A stretch of 64,000 nt of DNA. Source: Gammaproteobacteria bacterium (lineage in GTDB: Bacteria > Pseudomonadota > Gammaproteobacteria > Pseudomonadales > Azotimanducaceae). The notes beneath the pieces are model-generated. The model was not told the DNA's origin, ran no database searches, and saw only the letters and a list, made by a program, of their open reading frames with translations. Below are positions 44,485-53,847 of the stretch, piece after piece. Each line of letters begins with the position of its first letter. Position 1 is the first letter of the stretch. Position numbers and translations under genes: made by a program. Location of the stretch: the NCBI GenBank assembly GCA_009839505.1, contig VXPO01000036.1:1-64000 (forward strand), written 5' to 3'.

Positions 44485-45653
44485 CTAGCGCTCGACGAGG
44501 CGCTATTGAGAGCCGCAACGGCGGGCAGGGTCTCGCCGGCCACGACCTCGAGAAACGCCCCGCCACCGGTCGACTGGTAGGAAATGCCTTCGCCGACGTC
44601 GTACTTCTCGATCGCCGCCAAGGTGTCTCCGCCGCCGGCTACCGAAAACGCCGACGAGGCGGCGACCGCTTCGGCGACTAGGCGCGTTCCTTCGCCGAAC
44701 TGGTCGAACTCGAAAACTCCCAGGGGACCGTTCCAGATGATCGTGCGGGCATCGCGGACCACGCTTTGAAACCGTCTCGCGGTTTCCGGACCGATGTCCA
44801 GGATCGACTCGCCGCTCGGCACCTCGCCCCGCGGTCGCAGCCGGGCGGGTTGCGCCGCATCCAACTCCGGGGCGGTCATGAGGTCCACGGGCATCGGCAC
44901 GTCGACTTTCGCCATGATCCGCCGCGCCACGTCGACCTGTTCGGGTTCCGCCAAGGAAGCTCCGATCTCGTCGCCTGCGGCGAGCAGGAAGGTATTGGCG
45001 ATGCCGCCACCGACGATCACGGTGTCGGCGATGGACGCCAACGACTCCAGCACGTCGAGCTTGGTCGAAACCTTGGATCCGCCGACGATCGCCACCAAGG
45101 GCCGCGCCGGATCGTCGAGTGCCTGGTCGAGGGCGCTGAGTTCGGCTTCCAGCAGCGGCCCCGCGCACGCCACCGGGGCGGCCAGGGCCACGCCGGCTGT
45201 CGATGCATGGGCCCGGTGCGCGGTGCCGAAGGCATCAAGAACGAAGACGTCGCAAAGCGCCGCCAAGCGGGCTGCCAGGGCCGGGTCGTTAGTCGTCTCG
45301 CCGGGCTCGAATCGAATATTCTCCAGCAGGACAACCTCTCCGGGCGCAACCTGGACTCCGTCGTGCCAGTCCGTCTCGAAACGGACTTCATGGCCGAGTG
45401 CCTCGCCGAGGGCGCCTGCCACCGGCTCCAGCGATAGCGAGGGATCCCGGCGACCTTCTTCGGGACGACCCAGGTGGGATACCACGAGTACCGCGGCGCC
45501 CGCGTCGAGGCATCGTCGCAGCGTGGGCAGCGCCGCGTTGATCCGTGCCATGCCGGTCACCCGGCCGTCCTCGATGGGTACGTTGAGGTCTTCGCGCACC
45601 AGTACCCGCTTGCCGCGGAGTGCGACGTCTGACAACGATGGGATGGTCGCCAT
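44481..45653 (-). CDS. pgk: Phosphoglycerate kinase
   Basis: Glycolytic ATP-forming enzyme. 390 aa. Signature regions: [55 protein letters not shown] and [20 protein letters not shown]. Divergent from metK across about 100 bp. The pgk-D2HGDH pairing may reflect supply of 3-phosphoglycerate to serine synthesis, where SerA and D2HGDH work together. Confidence 0.96.
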   Translation of the reverse strand: MATIPSLSDVALRGKRVLVREDLNVPIEDGRVTGMARINAALPTLRRCLDAGAAVLVVSHLGRPEEGRRDPSLSLEPVAGALGEALGHEVRFETDWHDGVQVAPGEVVLLENIRFEPGETTNDPALAARLAALCDVFVLDAFGTAHRAHASTAGVALAAPVACAGPLLEAELSALDQALDDPARPLVAIVGGSKVSTKLDVLESLASIADTVIVGGGIANTFLLAAGDEIGASLAEPEQVDVARRIMAKVDVPMPVDLMTAPELDAAQPARLRPRGEVPSGESILDIGPETARRFQSVVRDARTIIWNGPLGVFEFDQFGEGTRLVAEAVAASSAFSVAGGGDTLAAIEKYDVGEGISYQSTGGGAFLEVVAGETLPAVAALNSASSSAR

Positions 45654-45714
45654 GGGGCCAGACTACCAGACTGACAGCCGTGCTCCGCTCGAGGTCCGCG
45701 AGTAGACCTCGCGG

Positions 45715-45720
45715 TATACA
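45715..45720 (+). promoter_or_regulatory. Candidate -10 box of metK
   Basis: TATACA, followed by ATG, in the 97-bp pgk-metK divergent gap, 30 bp before the metK start. No convincing -35 is visible. The gap is too short to hold a SAM riboswitch plus promoter, and none of the known SAM aptamer cores is seen. Confidence 0.4.
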
Positions 45721-45750
45721 ATGCGCGCCTTTGCGAGCGGAAAGGGTCCT

Positions 45751-46929
45751 ATGCCTGACTACTCGGCGTTCACTTCCGAGTCGGTATCGGAAGGTCATCC
45801 GGACAAGATGGCCGACCAGATTTCCGATGCCGTTCTCGACGCCATGATCGCCGGCGACGCGGAGTCACGCGTCGCCTGCGAAGTGCTGCTAAAGGACAAC
45901 CTGGTGGTGGTGGCGGGCGAGTTCCGCTCCAACACGGTCGTGGACATCGACCACTTGGCGCGGTCGGTCATCGACGACATTGGCTACGGCGATCCGGCCA
46001 GTGGCTACGACCTCGCGACCGCCAAGGTGGTCGACGCCCTCGGGCAGCAGTCGGCGGAGATCGCCCACGGCGTGGACGAGAGGGACGACCACGAGCAGGG
46101 GGCCGGCGACCAAGGACTCATGTTCGGCTACGCCACCGACGAGACCAACGTGCTGATGCCGGCACCCATTACCTACGCCCACCGACTGATGCAGCGTCAC
46201 GCCAAGGTGCGACGGACGGGGCTCGATTTCCTCCGACCCGACGGCAAGAGCCAGCTGTCCTTCCGCTACAACGGCGACGGCGAGCCGGTCGCCATCGACG
46301 CCATCGTCGTCTCCACCCAGCACATCCCGTCGGTGGACAACGCCACCCTGCACGAGGCGGTGATGGAGGAGATCATCAAACCCGAGATTCCCGGCAACTG
46401 GATGGCGCCGGAGACCAAGGTGCTGATCAACCCGGCGGGCCGGTTCGAAGTCGGCGGGCCGGTCGCCGACTGCGGGCTGACGGGTCGCAAGATCATCGTC
46501 GACACGTACGGCGGCATGGCGCGCCACGGCGGCGGTGCTTTCTCCGGGAAAGATCCGTCCAAGGTGGACCGTTCGGCCGCCTACGCCGGGCGCTACGTCG
46601 CCAAGAACATCGTCGCCGCCGGACTCGCCAGGCGCTGCGAGATTCAGGTCAGCTACGCGATTGGCACCGCCGAACCCACTTCCGTCAGCGTCAACACCTT
46701 CGGCACGGGCACCGTGTCCGACGCGAGAATCGTGCAACTCATCCGTGAGTGCTTCGACTTGAAGCCCCGGGGACTCATCGACATGCTCGACCTGAAGCGG
46801 CCCATCTATCGCCCCACCGCCGCCTACGGGCACTTCGGCCGCGAGGAAGAGACCTTCACCTGGGAACGAACGGACAAGGCCGAGGAACTCCGCGCCCTAG
46901 CCCGAGGGGCCTCCGCGACCGGCGCGTAG
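45751..46929 (+). CDS. metK: S-adenosylmethionine synthetase
   Basis: 392 aa. ATP and methionine site motifs are intact: [35 protein letters not shown] and [23 protein letters not shown] 45751 follows a GGAAAGGGTCCT ribosome region. It makes SAM for methyltransferases. metF follows after 11 bp, so the two probably form a methyl-cycle operon. Confidence 0.97.
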   Translation: MPDYSAFTSESVSEGHPDKMADQISDAVLDAMIAGDAESRVACEVLLKDNLVVVAGEFRSNTVVDIDHLARSVIDDIGYGDPASGYDLATAKVVDALGQQSAEIAHGVDERDDHEQGAGDQGLMFGYATDETNVLMPAPITYAHRLMQRHAKVRRTGLDFLRPDGKSQLSFRYNGDGEPVAIDAIVVSTQHIPSVDNATLHEAVMEEIIKPEIPGNWMAPETKVLINPAGRFEVGGPVADCGLTGRKIIVDTYGGMARHGGGAFSGKDPSKVDRSAAYAGRYVAKNIVAAGLARRCEIQVSYAIGTAEPTSVSVNTFGTGTVSDARIVQLIRECFDLKPRGLIDMLDLKRPIYRPTAAYGHFGREEETFTWERTDKAEELRALARGASATGA

Positions 46930-46940
46930 CCGGACAATCC

Positions 46941-47765
46941 GTGGTCGAAGTCAGCTTCGAGTTCTTCCCGCCGCGGACGCAACGCGGGCGCGCCAATCTC
47001 GTGCGAACCGCCCAGCGGTTGGCCGGCTTCCTCCCCACCTTCTACTCGGTAACCTACGGCGCCGGCGGTTCGACGCGCGACCGAACCTTGGCGACGGTGG
47101 TTGACTTGCGCGAGGCGGGCATCAACGCCGTGCCGCATCTCTCCTGGGGTGGCGACGACGAGGACACCGTCATCGCCCTTGTCAACGAGTACCTCGGCCT
47201 CGGCGTCGACCGGATCGTGGCGCTGCGCGGCGACGTGCCGTCGGGGGCCGGTCTCGCCCGAACGGTTCGGCACGCCGAGGATCTCGTACGCCTGATCCGC
47301 GACCGGATCGACGCGCCGCTGGCCATCGAAGTCGGTGCCTATCCCGAAGTGCATCCCGACGCGGCCACGGCCCAGGCCGACATCGGCTTTCTCAAGCGCA
47401 AGGTCGACGCCGGCGCCGGCGGCTGCATCACCCAGTATTTCTACAACGCCGAGGCGTTCTTCCACTTCCGCGACCGCTGCAGGGCGTCCGGCATCGACGT
47501 GCCGATCGTCCCCGGCGTGATGCCGATCACCAACTACGCGAACCTGGTGAAGTTCTCCGACAAGGCGGGTGTCGACATACCCCGCTGGCTTCGATGGCGG
47601 CTGGACGAACTGAAGGACGACGACCAGGCGCTCCGGACCTTCGGTTGCGAGGTGGTGACGGCGCTGTGCCAGACACTCGTAGACGGCGGCGCTCCGGGCA
47701 TTCACTTCTACACGATGAACAACGCGGCACCGACCGCCGAGATCGCCCGCAACCTCGGGCTGTAG
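46941..47765 (+). CDS. metF: Methylenetetrahydrofolate reductase
   Basis: FAD enzyme that makes 5-methyl-THF for methionine synthesis. 274 aa. It starts VEVSFEFFPPRTQRGRANL and shows SVTYGAGGSTRDRTLATV, ALRGDVPSG, CITQYFYNAEAFFHF and VPGVMPITNYANLVKFS. GTG 46941 fits the family start. In other genomes ahcY often lies between metK and metF; it is absent here. Confidence 0.95.
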   Translation: MVEVSFEFFPPRTQRGRANLVRTAQRLAGFLPTFYSVTYGAGGSTRDRTLATVVDLREAGINAVPHLSWGGDDEDTVIALVNEYLGLGVDRIVALRGDVPSGAGLARTVRHAEDLVRLIRDRIDAPLAIEVGAYPEVHPDAATAQADIGFLKRKVDAGAGGCITQYFYNAEAFFHFRDRCRASGIDVPIVPGVMPITNYANLVKFSDKAGVDIPRWLRWRLDELKDDDQALRTFGCEVVTALCQTLVDGGAPGIHFYTMNNAAPTAEIARNLGL

Positions 47766-47849
47766 CGGGGCGCAGGGCCGGCCATCTGGTCCGAAGGGCG
47801 CGCGGCGATCACCCTGTACCTTGATCGCACTGCCGCAGTGCCTCCAGCG

Positions 47850-48475
47850 CGACGCTTGTCGCAAGTCCCCGTGCAACGGCGCCACGTCCTTGTCGTTTCA
47901 GTGTCTCCACTCAACACCGGAGTACACCTTGGCGGCCTGCCCGACGGGGTGGGACCACCTCGTCCCGCCGGGACTCTCTGAACGCCACGATGCCGCGAAT
48001 GAGTGTCCGATCATTCCGACGCCGATCCACGTGAACGCCTGGCAAACGGATCAAGCGAGGCGGTCAGGAGTGGTCGGATAAGGAAATCAGCACACGCTTG
48101 GGCGGATTTTTCCTTGACAACAGCGCAATCGAGGCAAACAGCTGCCGGTACTACGCACGCGCCGCGATCACCTACACAGGCCGCGGTCCCGCGGCTCCTC
48201 CGACGCCACTTGCTTTCTTGAACCCGCGTTGAACGGCGCCAAGTCCTTGTCGTTACAGGGTTTCCACTCGACACCGGAGCACACCTTGGGGACCTGATCC
48301 AACCGAAAGTGCGACCACGTCAGCCGATGCAAGTGACCGCCAGCCAGACCTATCGAGGGACGCGGTCAGGGGTAGGTCGGATACGGAAACCTGCACAAAG
48401 CTCGGGCAGGTTTCTCGTTGACCCAACGGGCAATCGAGGCAACTGTTGTCCGTGTGCTACACGCGACCAAGCGAA
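47850..48475. repeat. Degenerate tandem duplication of a noncoding segment with conserved hairpin
   Basis: Two diverged copies (about 47850-48170 and 48200-48475). Matching landmarks are AACGGCGCCACGTCCTTGTC (47875) against AACGGCGCCAAGTCCTTGTC (48232); CACCGGAGTACACCTTGG against CACCGGAGCACACCTTGG; and GCAATCGAGGCAA in both. The second copy holds a strong stem GAAACCTGC / GCAGGTTTC; the first has a related one at the same place. The gap from metF to the next candidate gene is about 950 bp, and no convincing coding frame is seen in this part. Confidence 0.65.
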
Positions 48476-48720
48476 TGAAAGGTATGGGTGCGTTAACGCG
48501 AGTTAGTGCAGGAATTGCTGAGCGCGGTCGCTAACGCCGAACACGTCAACATCTTCAGGAACCTCTAGACGAGGTAGACGGGAGCAACCGGATTCCGGGT
48601 GGCCCCGACGACAACGATGACTGTGGCGGCTATCCGTGTGGCGGTGCACATCACGACCCGAACTCGGCGGAGTACGATCCGGATCACGACGGAGAGAGTG
48701 GGTGGTCCAATTGCACAGAC

Positions 48721-48918
48721 GTGCGCCGCGTATCGCTCGACAGATACCAGGCGTGTATGGTTCAGGCAGACATTGCACACGGCAAATGTATGGGCTCTGG
48801 ACTTGCCCTCTTCGCCATACTGGACATTGTGTGGTGGTGCGACGACAGCCGGGAGCGTGACGAAGCTAGATGTGATCGGACTCGCGTGACTACGAACGAG
48901 GCAGCCGGTTGTGATTGA
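48721..48918 (+). CDS. Possible small Cys-rich ORF, perhaps the 3' part of a degraded gene
   Basis: 65 aa from GTG 48721: six cysteines, a hydrophobic patch (SGLALFAILDIVWWC) and an acidic upstream extension. The same frame stays open back to 48535 (DDNDDCGGYPCGGAHHDPNS and onward) with no start codon, and a separate short frame upstream ends at 48568, so a frameshifted longer gene is possible. It overlaps the start of the next gene by 8 bp. Family not recognised; a fragment of a secreted or polymorphic-toxin-like protein is only a guess. Confidence 0.35.
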   Translation: MRRVSLDRYQACMVQADIAHGKCMGSGLALFAILDIVWWCDDSRERDEARCDRTRVTTNEAAGCD

Positions 48919-50923
48919 ACGCCGCTCGACGAAGGTCTGCATCGTCCTCGTGGCCGCAGGTTTTTGCGCATTGGCCGTCGGCATTGCGGTAGTGAATCTC
49001 GCCGGGGACGATTTCGAAGCGCCTTCGGACGGACCTTCCGCTGTCGCGGAAAGGGCACCGGCACATCCGCCGGCGAGCAGCGACGAAGCGCTCGAGGATG
49101 GGATCCGCGAGACTGTGTCTGTTAGGGTCGATTGCGAGTCGATGGCAGACCAAATTTCGGGAAGCATCCGACTCATGGTTGATGGGAGGCGGTTGGGCGT
49201 CCAGAACTTCCTCGCGTCTCTTGAGGACCAGGAGTACTCGCCGCTGGCACGGCGGCTCGTCGTCGATGCTGCTGGCGCCGGAGCGTCCGACTTCGACCCC
49301 TATCGGCGGTTCGCCGCTCGGACGAGCCGTAGCGCGGGGTATACCTTGCCTGGAGCCGATCGCCTGCCGCTCAGCATTGTCGAGTGGCAACAACTGAAGC
49401 GCGCCTTCGCCGATCCTGAGCTCGGCGCGCTGGTCGAACTGGCCCGCGGTGATCCCACCATCTTAAGTCGCCACTGGCGGGACGATCCGTTGGATGCGGG
49501 GACAACAGTGCTAGGGCATTTGATCCGTTTGCGCGGTCCTGAGGCGTATCGACTACTCGATGACATGGCAGTCGAAGTGGTGTTGGGGCTGCAGGAACTG
49601 GCGATTGCCATCGAACAAGGGGTAGGCGTCAGCGAGTTTCAGGGGCTCCTCGGCCGTTCGGAGGTCGATGTGCATACGGCTTGGCGCGACCGTGGCGTCG
49701 CGAGAGACAACAATTTGGCCGTTGTCGCGGCCATGAGTTCTAGACCCGCCCTGTTACGGGCCCTTCTCGAACACGGTGTCGATCCGTCGCTTGGTCGACG
49801 TTCGGTCCTCGACGAGTTGTTATCGCCAATGCTCGAAACGGTTCCTGCAGAACGTACCTTGAAGGTTGCCCGTCTGGTTATCCGAGCGGGCGACAGACCC
49901 TACCTCCCCTCGACGTTGGCTGCGTTACAAAGGTGGCTCCCCGAGGAGAGGGGGCTTGAACTTCACCCGGATGCGGCCGTCGAGCTTGCTGTGTGGGACA
50001 TCGAAGCGTCTGGGCAGGAACTGACGGCGCTTGTGGAACGATGGAGCCGCCGAATAGCCCATGCTTCGTGGATTGAAGAACATTGTGGGCGTTCGTGGAC
50101 CGGAGAGGCTCTGTCCCGCCCGGGGTCGAGCTTGGCGGTGAAAACACGCCAACAGTCGGAACTTGATGATGCAAGAGTGGCGAAGGAGCAGCGCAATGCG
50201 GCAGCGAGGCGATTTCGGCGAGCTCAATTGGAACCTGGCACCGCGCGGATGGTCGATCGGATTCGCGCCGCATTGGATGAGGACCGATGGGAGGATGCCA
50301 TACTGCTGGCGGATGAACTGGCTAGGCCGGAAGTCTTTGAGGATCTACTGTCGAGCGCGTTGTATTTCGGGGCACCGATCAGCGCGGTCGATGTGCTGGT
50401 CGAAAGATCAGACGGGCTCCCGGACCATGCCATACTTCTACTGGCATCCGGGCGGGCGACGGGTGCTATTCGCATCGCCGAGCATCTGCGTCAGATCCAT
50501 GGTTTAAACATCCACTTCGTGGACGACCGAGGACGAAACGCGGTCAGCGAGATCACCGAGATGTTTTGGACTACGGAATTCAATTCTGTTGTCCTAAGCG
50601 AGAAGGCGGCTCGGTGGCTCACCTATCTCGCAGAGAATTCGGTGACGATGAGACCAAGCCAGATCGGGTTTGATCCGCTAGACACCGTGCTTCGTGAGAT
50701 CGTTAGCCGACCTTTCACGACACCGGCTGGAATACGTGTGGCACAGTTCCTGGTCGACAATGGGATCCCAGTTGGAGTGAGTCACCGCGAACTCGCCGAG
50801 CAGATTGCTGACGTGAATTTCGATGCCTACAGGAGGCTAGTCCGGACCGTACCAACCTTGGCAACTCCGCTCGGTAAGCGGCAAACAAATTTGCAGGAAT
50901 CTGACGAAAGGCGTGGTGTCTGA
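48911..50923 (+). CDS. Large protein of unknown function with N-terminal anchor and ankyrin-like repeats
   Basis: 670 aa. An N-terminal membrane or signal anchor (VCIVLVAAGFCALAVGIAVV) is followed by a Pro/Ala-rich linker and a long helical region. Short stretches look ankyrin-like (PALLRALLEHGVDPSLGRRS; VAQFLVDNGIPVG), and there is a charged coiled segment near residues 410-430. No catalytic motif is recognised. Codon use appears less GC-rich than in its neighbours (frequent T or A in third positions), suggesting acquisition. GTG 48911 overlaps the end of the Cys-rich frame, so the two may be a coupled pair. Confidence 0.6.
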   Translation: MIERRSTKVCIVLVAAGFCALAVGIAVVNLAGDDFEAPSDGPSAVAERAPAHPPASSDEALEDGIRETVSVRVDCESMADQISGSIRLMVDGRRLGVQNFLASLEDQEYSPLARRLVVDAAGAGASDFDPYRRFAARTSRSAGYTLPGADRLPLSIVEWQQLKRAFADPELGALVELARGDPTILSRHWRDDPLDAGTTVLGHLIRLRGPEAYRLLDDMAVEVVLGLQELAIAIEQGVGVSEFQGLLGRSEVDVHTAWRDRGVARDNNLAVVAAMSSRPALLRALLEHGVDPSLGRRSVLDELLSPMLETVPAERTLKVARLVIRAGDRPYLPSTLAALQRWLPEERGLELHPDAAVELAVWDIEASGQELTALVERWSRRIAHASWIEEHCGRSWTGEALSRPGSSLAVKTRQQSELDDARVAKEQRNAAARRFRRAQLEPGTARMVDRIRAALDEDRWEDAILLADELARPEVFEDLLSSALYFGAPISAVDVLVERSDGLPDHAILLLASGRATGAIRIAEHLRQIHGLNIHFVDDRGRNAVSEITEMFWTTEFNSVVLSEKAARWLTYLAENSVTMRPSQIGFDPLDTVLREIVSRPFTTPAGIRVAQFLVDNGIPVGVSHRELAEQIADVNFDAYRRLVRTVPTLATPLGKRQTNLQESDERRGV

Positions 50924-51159
50924 GCGAAGACACGGTTTAGGCCGCCCAGCCAGGTGCATCCCCCTACATAGGCTATTGCGGGATAGGCTATTGCGGGCGT
51001 TCTGGTGCCCCGTTGCCATGGTGGTTTGGCAATGCCGAAGTGTTCAAATGCCGGATTGTGGACATTACGAACGTGAGGTGCGTCCGGCGCACGGATGATC
51101 GCCCTGACGATTGGCTGCCTTCGACGGGGCAGCAGCTCAATCCGGGCAGGGAGTAGGGA

Positions 51160-51752
51160 ATGCCGGGCAACCGGAGCAGGGCACCCGCGAACCGCCGGAA
51201 GAAGCGGCGGGCCGCCTCGGTGGGAGCGGCTGCAGCGTTGGCAGTTTGCGCAGCGGCGGTCTTCTTCTTGCGCGAGGCGCGTATCTGGACGTCCGCGTGG
51301 ATCTGGCGCACGATCTAGCGTGGTACACGAAGGAAAGGAGATGGCCGCCCGTGCCCACGGACGGCCTGCTGGACGCCCCGGAGTACTTTTCGTTCGGCCC
51401 CAAGCTTCCCGGTCCGCCGTGCCGCGGGCACGAGGATCCGAACTGCCGGGGGGCGCGCGATGAATGGTGGATCGTGTGGTTCCATGTCGGGTGGCGCCAC
51501 CCGCGCGAGGTGGAAGGCAAGATCGGCGAGGGCGTTCTGCCGGAGGTGGCGCTGGCGTGGCCGCCGATCAAACGCGAGGAGTACATCATCGTGGACGCCC
51601 GGAGCGGCCGCATCGAAGCCCACTCCGGCGGAAGGTTGTTCTTTCGCTACGTGCCGAGAGGAAAGCCCCCGCTGACGGAATCGGCGTACCGGTCGGCGGA
51701 GGAACGCGCCCGGCATTACCTGGGAGAGCGGGCGCGCGGCGGCCCGCCCTAG
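51160..51752 (+). pseudogene. Frameshifted small membrane-anchored protein, unknown function
   Basis: From ATG 51160 (behind GGGAGTAGGGA) one frame encodes a basic start and membrane segment (ASVGAAAALAVCAAAVFFLR) and stops at 51318. The adjoining frame then continues to 51752 with protein-like sequence (LDVRVDLAHDLAWYTKERRW; EYIIVDARSGRIEAHSGGRL; ESAYRSAEERARHYLGER). Joining the two needs a frameshift near 51280. The family is not recognised. A sequencing error is an alternative explanation. Confidence 0.4.
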
Positions 51753-51770
51753 GCTATTCCCGGCGCATCG

Positions 51771-51842
51771 TCCGCAGCGCCCCAAAGCCGTCCCCGGCGC
51801 TTCGCTTCGCTGTGCCCCGGGGTTCGCCTCCGGCCCAGCCAC
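51771..51842. repeat. Repeat family C, copy 2
   Basis: TCCGCAGCGCCCCAAAGCC, then CTTCGCTTCGCTGTG, then GCCTCCGGCCCAGCCACGCC: the same blocks as 13371-13463 but without the internal insertion there. It starts 18 bp after the broken gene's stop. With the following palindrome it accounts for about half of the 302-bp gap before the next minus-strand gene; nothing else is seen in the rest. Confidence 0.65.
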
Positions 51843-51847
51843 GCCGA

Positions 51848-51910
51848 CCTTGCATGGACCAACCGCGCCCGGTCGCTTACGCTCCCGGTCGCGGTTTGTT
51901 CCATGCAAGG
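51848..51910. repeat. Long imperfect palindrome
   Basis: CCTTGCATGGACCAACCGCG at the left pairs with CGCGGTTTGTTCCATGCAAG, then G, at the right, giving a stem of about 24 bp with two or three mismatches. The loop CGCTTACGCTC is short. It abuts the family C repeat and could be part of a composite element. No T-run follows. Confidence 0.6.
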
Positions 51911-52054
51911 GGTTTCGCGATGCGCCCCGGGGAGGGCGATTCTCGTTCTGAGACCCTCTCACCGTGCTGCGGTCCTGGCTGCAAGGGACAACCACCGTTG
52001 GAGAAGGAGTTGCGCGTGTTCCTTCGGCGACGGCACGGTGGAGCGTATGGATTG

Positions 52055-52693
52055 CTACGGACCTGACACCACGCTCTTCAGACGCTGGACCAGGTCCGCC
52101 GTGGCGGCAAGACGTCGGGCGAGATGCTCGATCTCATCGGGATCCGGATCTCCGTCGGCCATGGTCGTCAACGTGTCGATGAGAAACCGAAGTTGGTCGG
52201 CCACCGCCGCGAGCGCCGCCGGAACGGCAGCGGTAGGAGCGGTCGAAGTGGGTATCGAATCGAACGAACCCGGGGTCACGCGCACACCGTCGTGGCGAAC
52301 CGTCAGCAGCGGAGGGTCGCTGGGATCGCCTGCCGGTGACGAGTCGGCTTCGATCGGCACCCCGGCGAGGCCCGAGGCGAAGGCGTCGATCCGTTCCACC
52401 AGCGAGGCGGACGGCCCGGAGACCTCGGACTCTACTTCGTCGTCGATCCCAGGCAGGTGGGATACGGCCTCGGCGACCAAGGAGACGGCTTCGGGCGTCG
52501 GATCCACGGTGCCGTCGTGCAGCCGGTCGAGAAGATTGGCGACCGATCGAGCGAGTTGGTCAGCGGCGTTGCCGTGCGAGTGTTCGGAGATGGCCTGCAG
52601 CACCAGGAACGCGGCGCGCATGCTCGCGATGGTGTCCGCATCGGTAGGATCGGCCCGCCAATCCTCGAGGGTTCGATCAAGCGCCTTGTCCAT
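52055..52693 (-). CDS. HPt/ChpA-like helical protein, probable remnant of pilus chemotaxis kinase
   Basis: 212 aa. The N-terminal part (MDKALDRTLEDWRADPTDAD; SMRAAFLVLQAISEHSHGNA; LLDRLHDGTVDPTPEAVSLV) has the rhythm of the Hpt-like domains at the start of ChpA, without an obvious phospho-acceptor His in context. In Pseudomonas the pil-chp genes (pilG to chpA) lie next to gshB, the gene that follows here on the opposite strand. ATG 52693 has AGGTGAG upstream. It may be a decayed piece of that cluster or an unrelated helical protein. Confidence 0.45.
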   Translation of the reverse strand: MDKALDRTLEDWRADPTDADTIASMRAAFLVLQAISEHSHGNAADQLARSVANLLDRLHDGTVDPTPEAVSLVAEAVSHLPGIDDEVESEVSGPSASLVERIDAFASGLAGVPIEADSSPAGDPSDPPLLTVRHDGVRVTPGSFDSIPTSTAPTAAVPAALAAVADQLRFLIDTLTTMADGDPDPDEIEHLARRLAATADLVQRLKSVVSGP

Positions 52694-52866
52694 CAGGCTC
52701 TCACCTCGAATGGCCTTTCGACCCCAACGTGCATCTCGGTCATCAAGTTTACCCACTCGTCAGTGCGTATTTTCTCGCGGCTGTACGTCCCTCGGGGGTT
52801 CGGCGTCGCCTTGTCCGGGGTCACCATCCCGGCTACCGTTGACGGACCGAGCGGCGGTACGAGGAC

Positions 52867-53847
52867 ATGGCCCACATCGCCTTCGTGATGGATCCCATCG
52901 CGACGCTGAACATCAACAAGGACTCCACCTTGGGCATGATCCGGGCGGCCCAGCGACGTGGCTGGCGGGTGTCCGTGCTCGGTGTCGGCGACTTGGCGCT
53001 GCAGCACGGCCAGGTCGTCGGGTGGACGCGCGACTTGGCCCTGGAAGCCGACGCCCTCGACGATCTCGACCGCATTACCGATGGCCACTACTACCGGCTA
53101 GGCCCCGAGGCCCGCACCGTGCTCGCCGAAGTCGACCTGGTGATGATGCGCAAGGATCCGCCGTTCGACATGGAGTACGTCTACGCGACCTACCTCCTCG
53201 AGCGGGCACGCGATGCGGGGGCTCTCGTCGTCAACGACCCGACAAGCCTTCGCGACTGCAACGAGAAGTTCTACGCGACCGGTTTCACCGACGTGACGCC
53301 CCCGCTGATCGTCGCGACCCGCGGAGATCTACTGCTGGACTTCCACGCGGAACACGGCGATGTGGTGTTCAAGAAGCTCGATGGAATGGGCGGCAAGAGC
53401 ATCTTCCGTGTGCGTTGCGACGACCCCAACCTGCGGGTGATCATCGAGACGCTCACCGCGGACGGCGACAGTCCGGTGATGGCGCAGAAGTTCATCCCCG
53501 AAATCGAGGCGGGCGACAAGCGCATCCTGCTGATCGACGGCGAACCGGTCCCGTACGCACTGGCGCGCATTCCCAAGGCTGGAGAGAGCCGGGGCAACCT
53601 GGCCGCCGGCGGCGAGGGTGTCGGCCAGCCACTGAGTGAACGCGATGCCTTCATCGCCGCGCACGTGGGGCCGGAATTGCGTCGCCGGGGACTGCGCTTC
53701 GTCGGCATCGATGTGATCGGCGACTACCTGACCGAGATCAACGTCACCTGTCCGACGTGCATTCGGGAGCTCGACCGGCAATTCGGCCTGGACATCGCCG
53801 GGGATCTCCTCGATGCGCTGGCGAACGGAACCGCAGGCGGCGCGTGA
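52867..53847 (+). CDS. gshB: Glutathione synthetase
   Basis: ATP-grasp ligase that adds glycine to gamma-glutamylcysteine. 326 aa. It opens MAHIAFVMDPIATLNINKDS and shows RKDPPFDMEYVYATYLLERA, KKLDGMGGKSIFRV, QKFIPEIEAGDKRILLIDGE and FVGIDVIGDYLTEINVTCPT. Its stop overlaps the tonB-like start (GTGA), the order also found in Pseudomonas. Confidence 0.97.
   Translation: MAHIAFVMDPIATLNINKDSTLGMIRAAQRRGWRVSVLGVGDLALQHGQVVGWTRDLALEADALDDLDRITDGHYYRLGPEARTVLAEVDLVMMRKDPPFDMEYVYATYLLERARDAGALVVNDPTSLRDCNEKFYATGFTDVTPPLIVATRGDLLLDFHAEHGDVVFKKLDGMGGKSIFRVRCDDPNLRVIIETLTADGDSPVMAQKFIPEIEAGDKRILLIDGEPVPYALARIPKAGESRGNLAAGGEGVGQPLSERDAFIAAHVGPELRRRGLRFVGIDVIGDYLTEINVTCPTCIRELDRQFGLDIAGDLLDALANGTAGGA

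Noticed and set aside
45654-45750. SAM riboswitch upstream of metK
   Set aside because: The gap is under 100 bp and shows none of the known aptamer cores.
48011-48274. 87-codon minus-strand frame in the duplicated segment
   Set aside because: Its counterpart in the other copy is not maintained as a frame, so the duplication is treated as noncoding.
51903-53639. 578-codon plus-strand frame across the gshB start
   Set aside because: It crosses the palindrome, runs antisense to the ChpA-like gene and out of frame with gshB, and is Arg/Ser-rich without domains.
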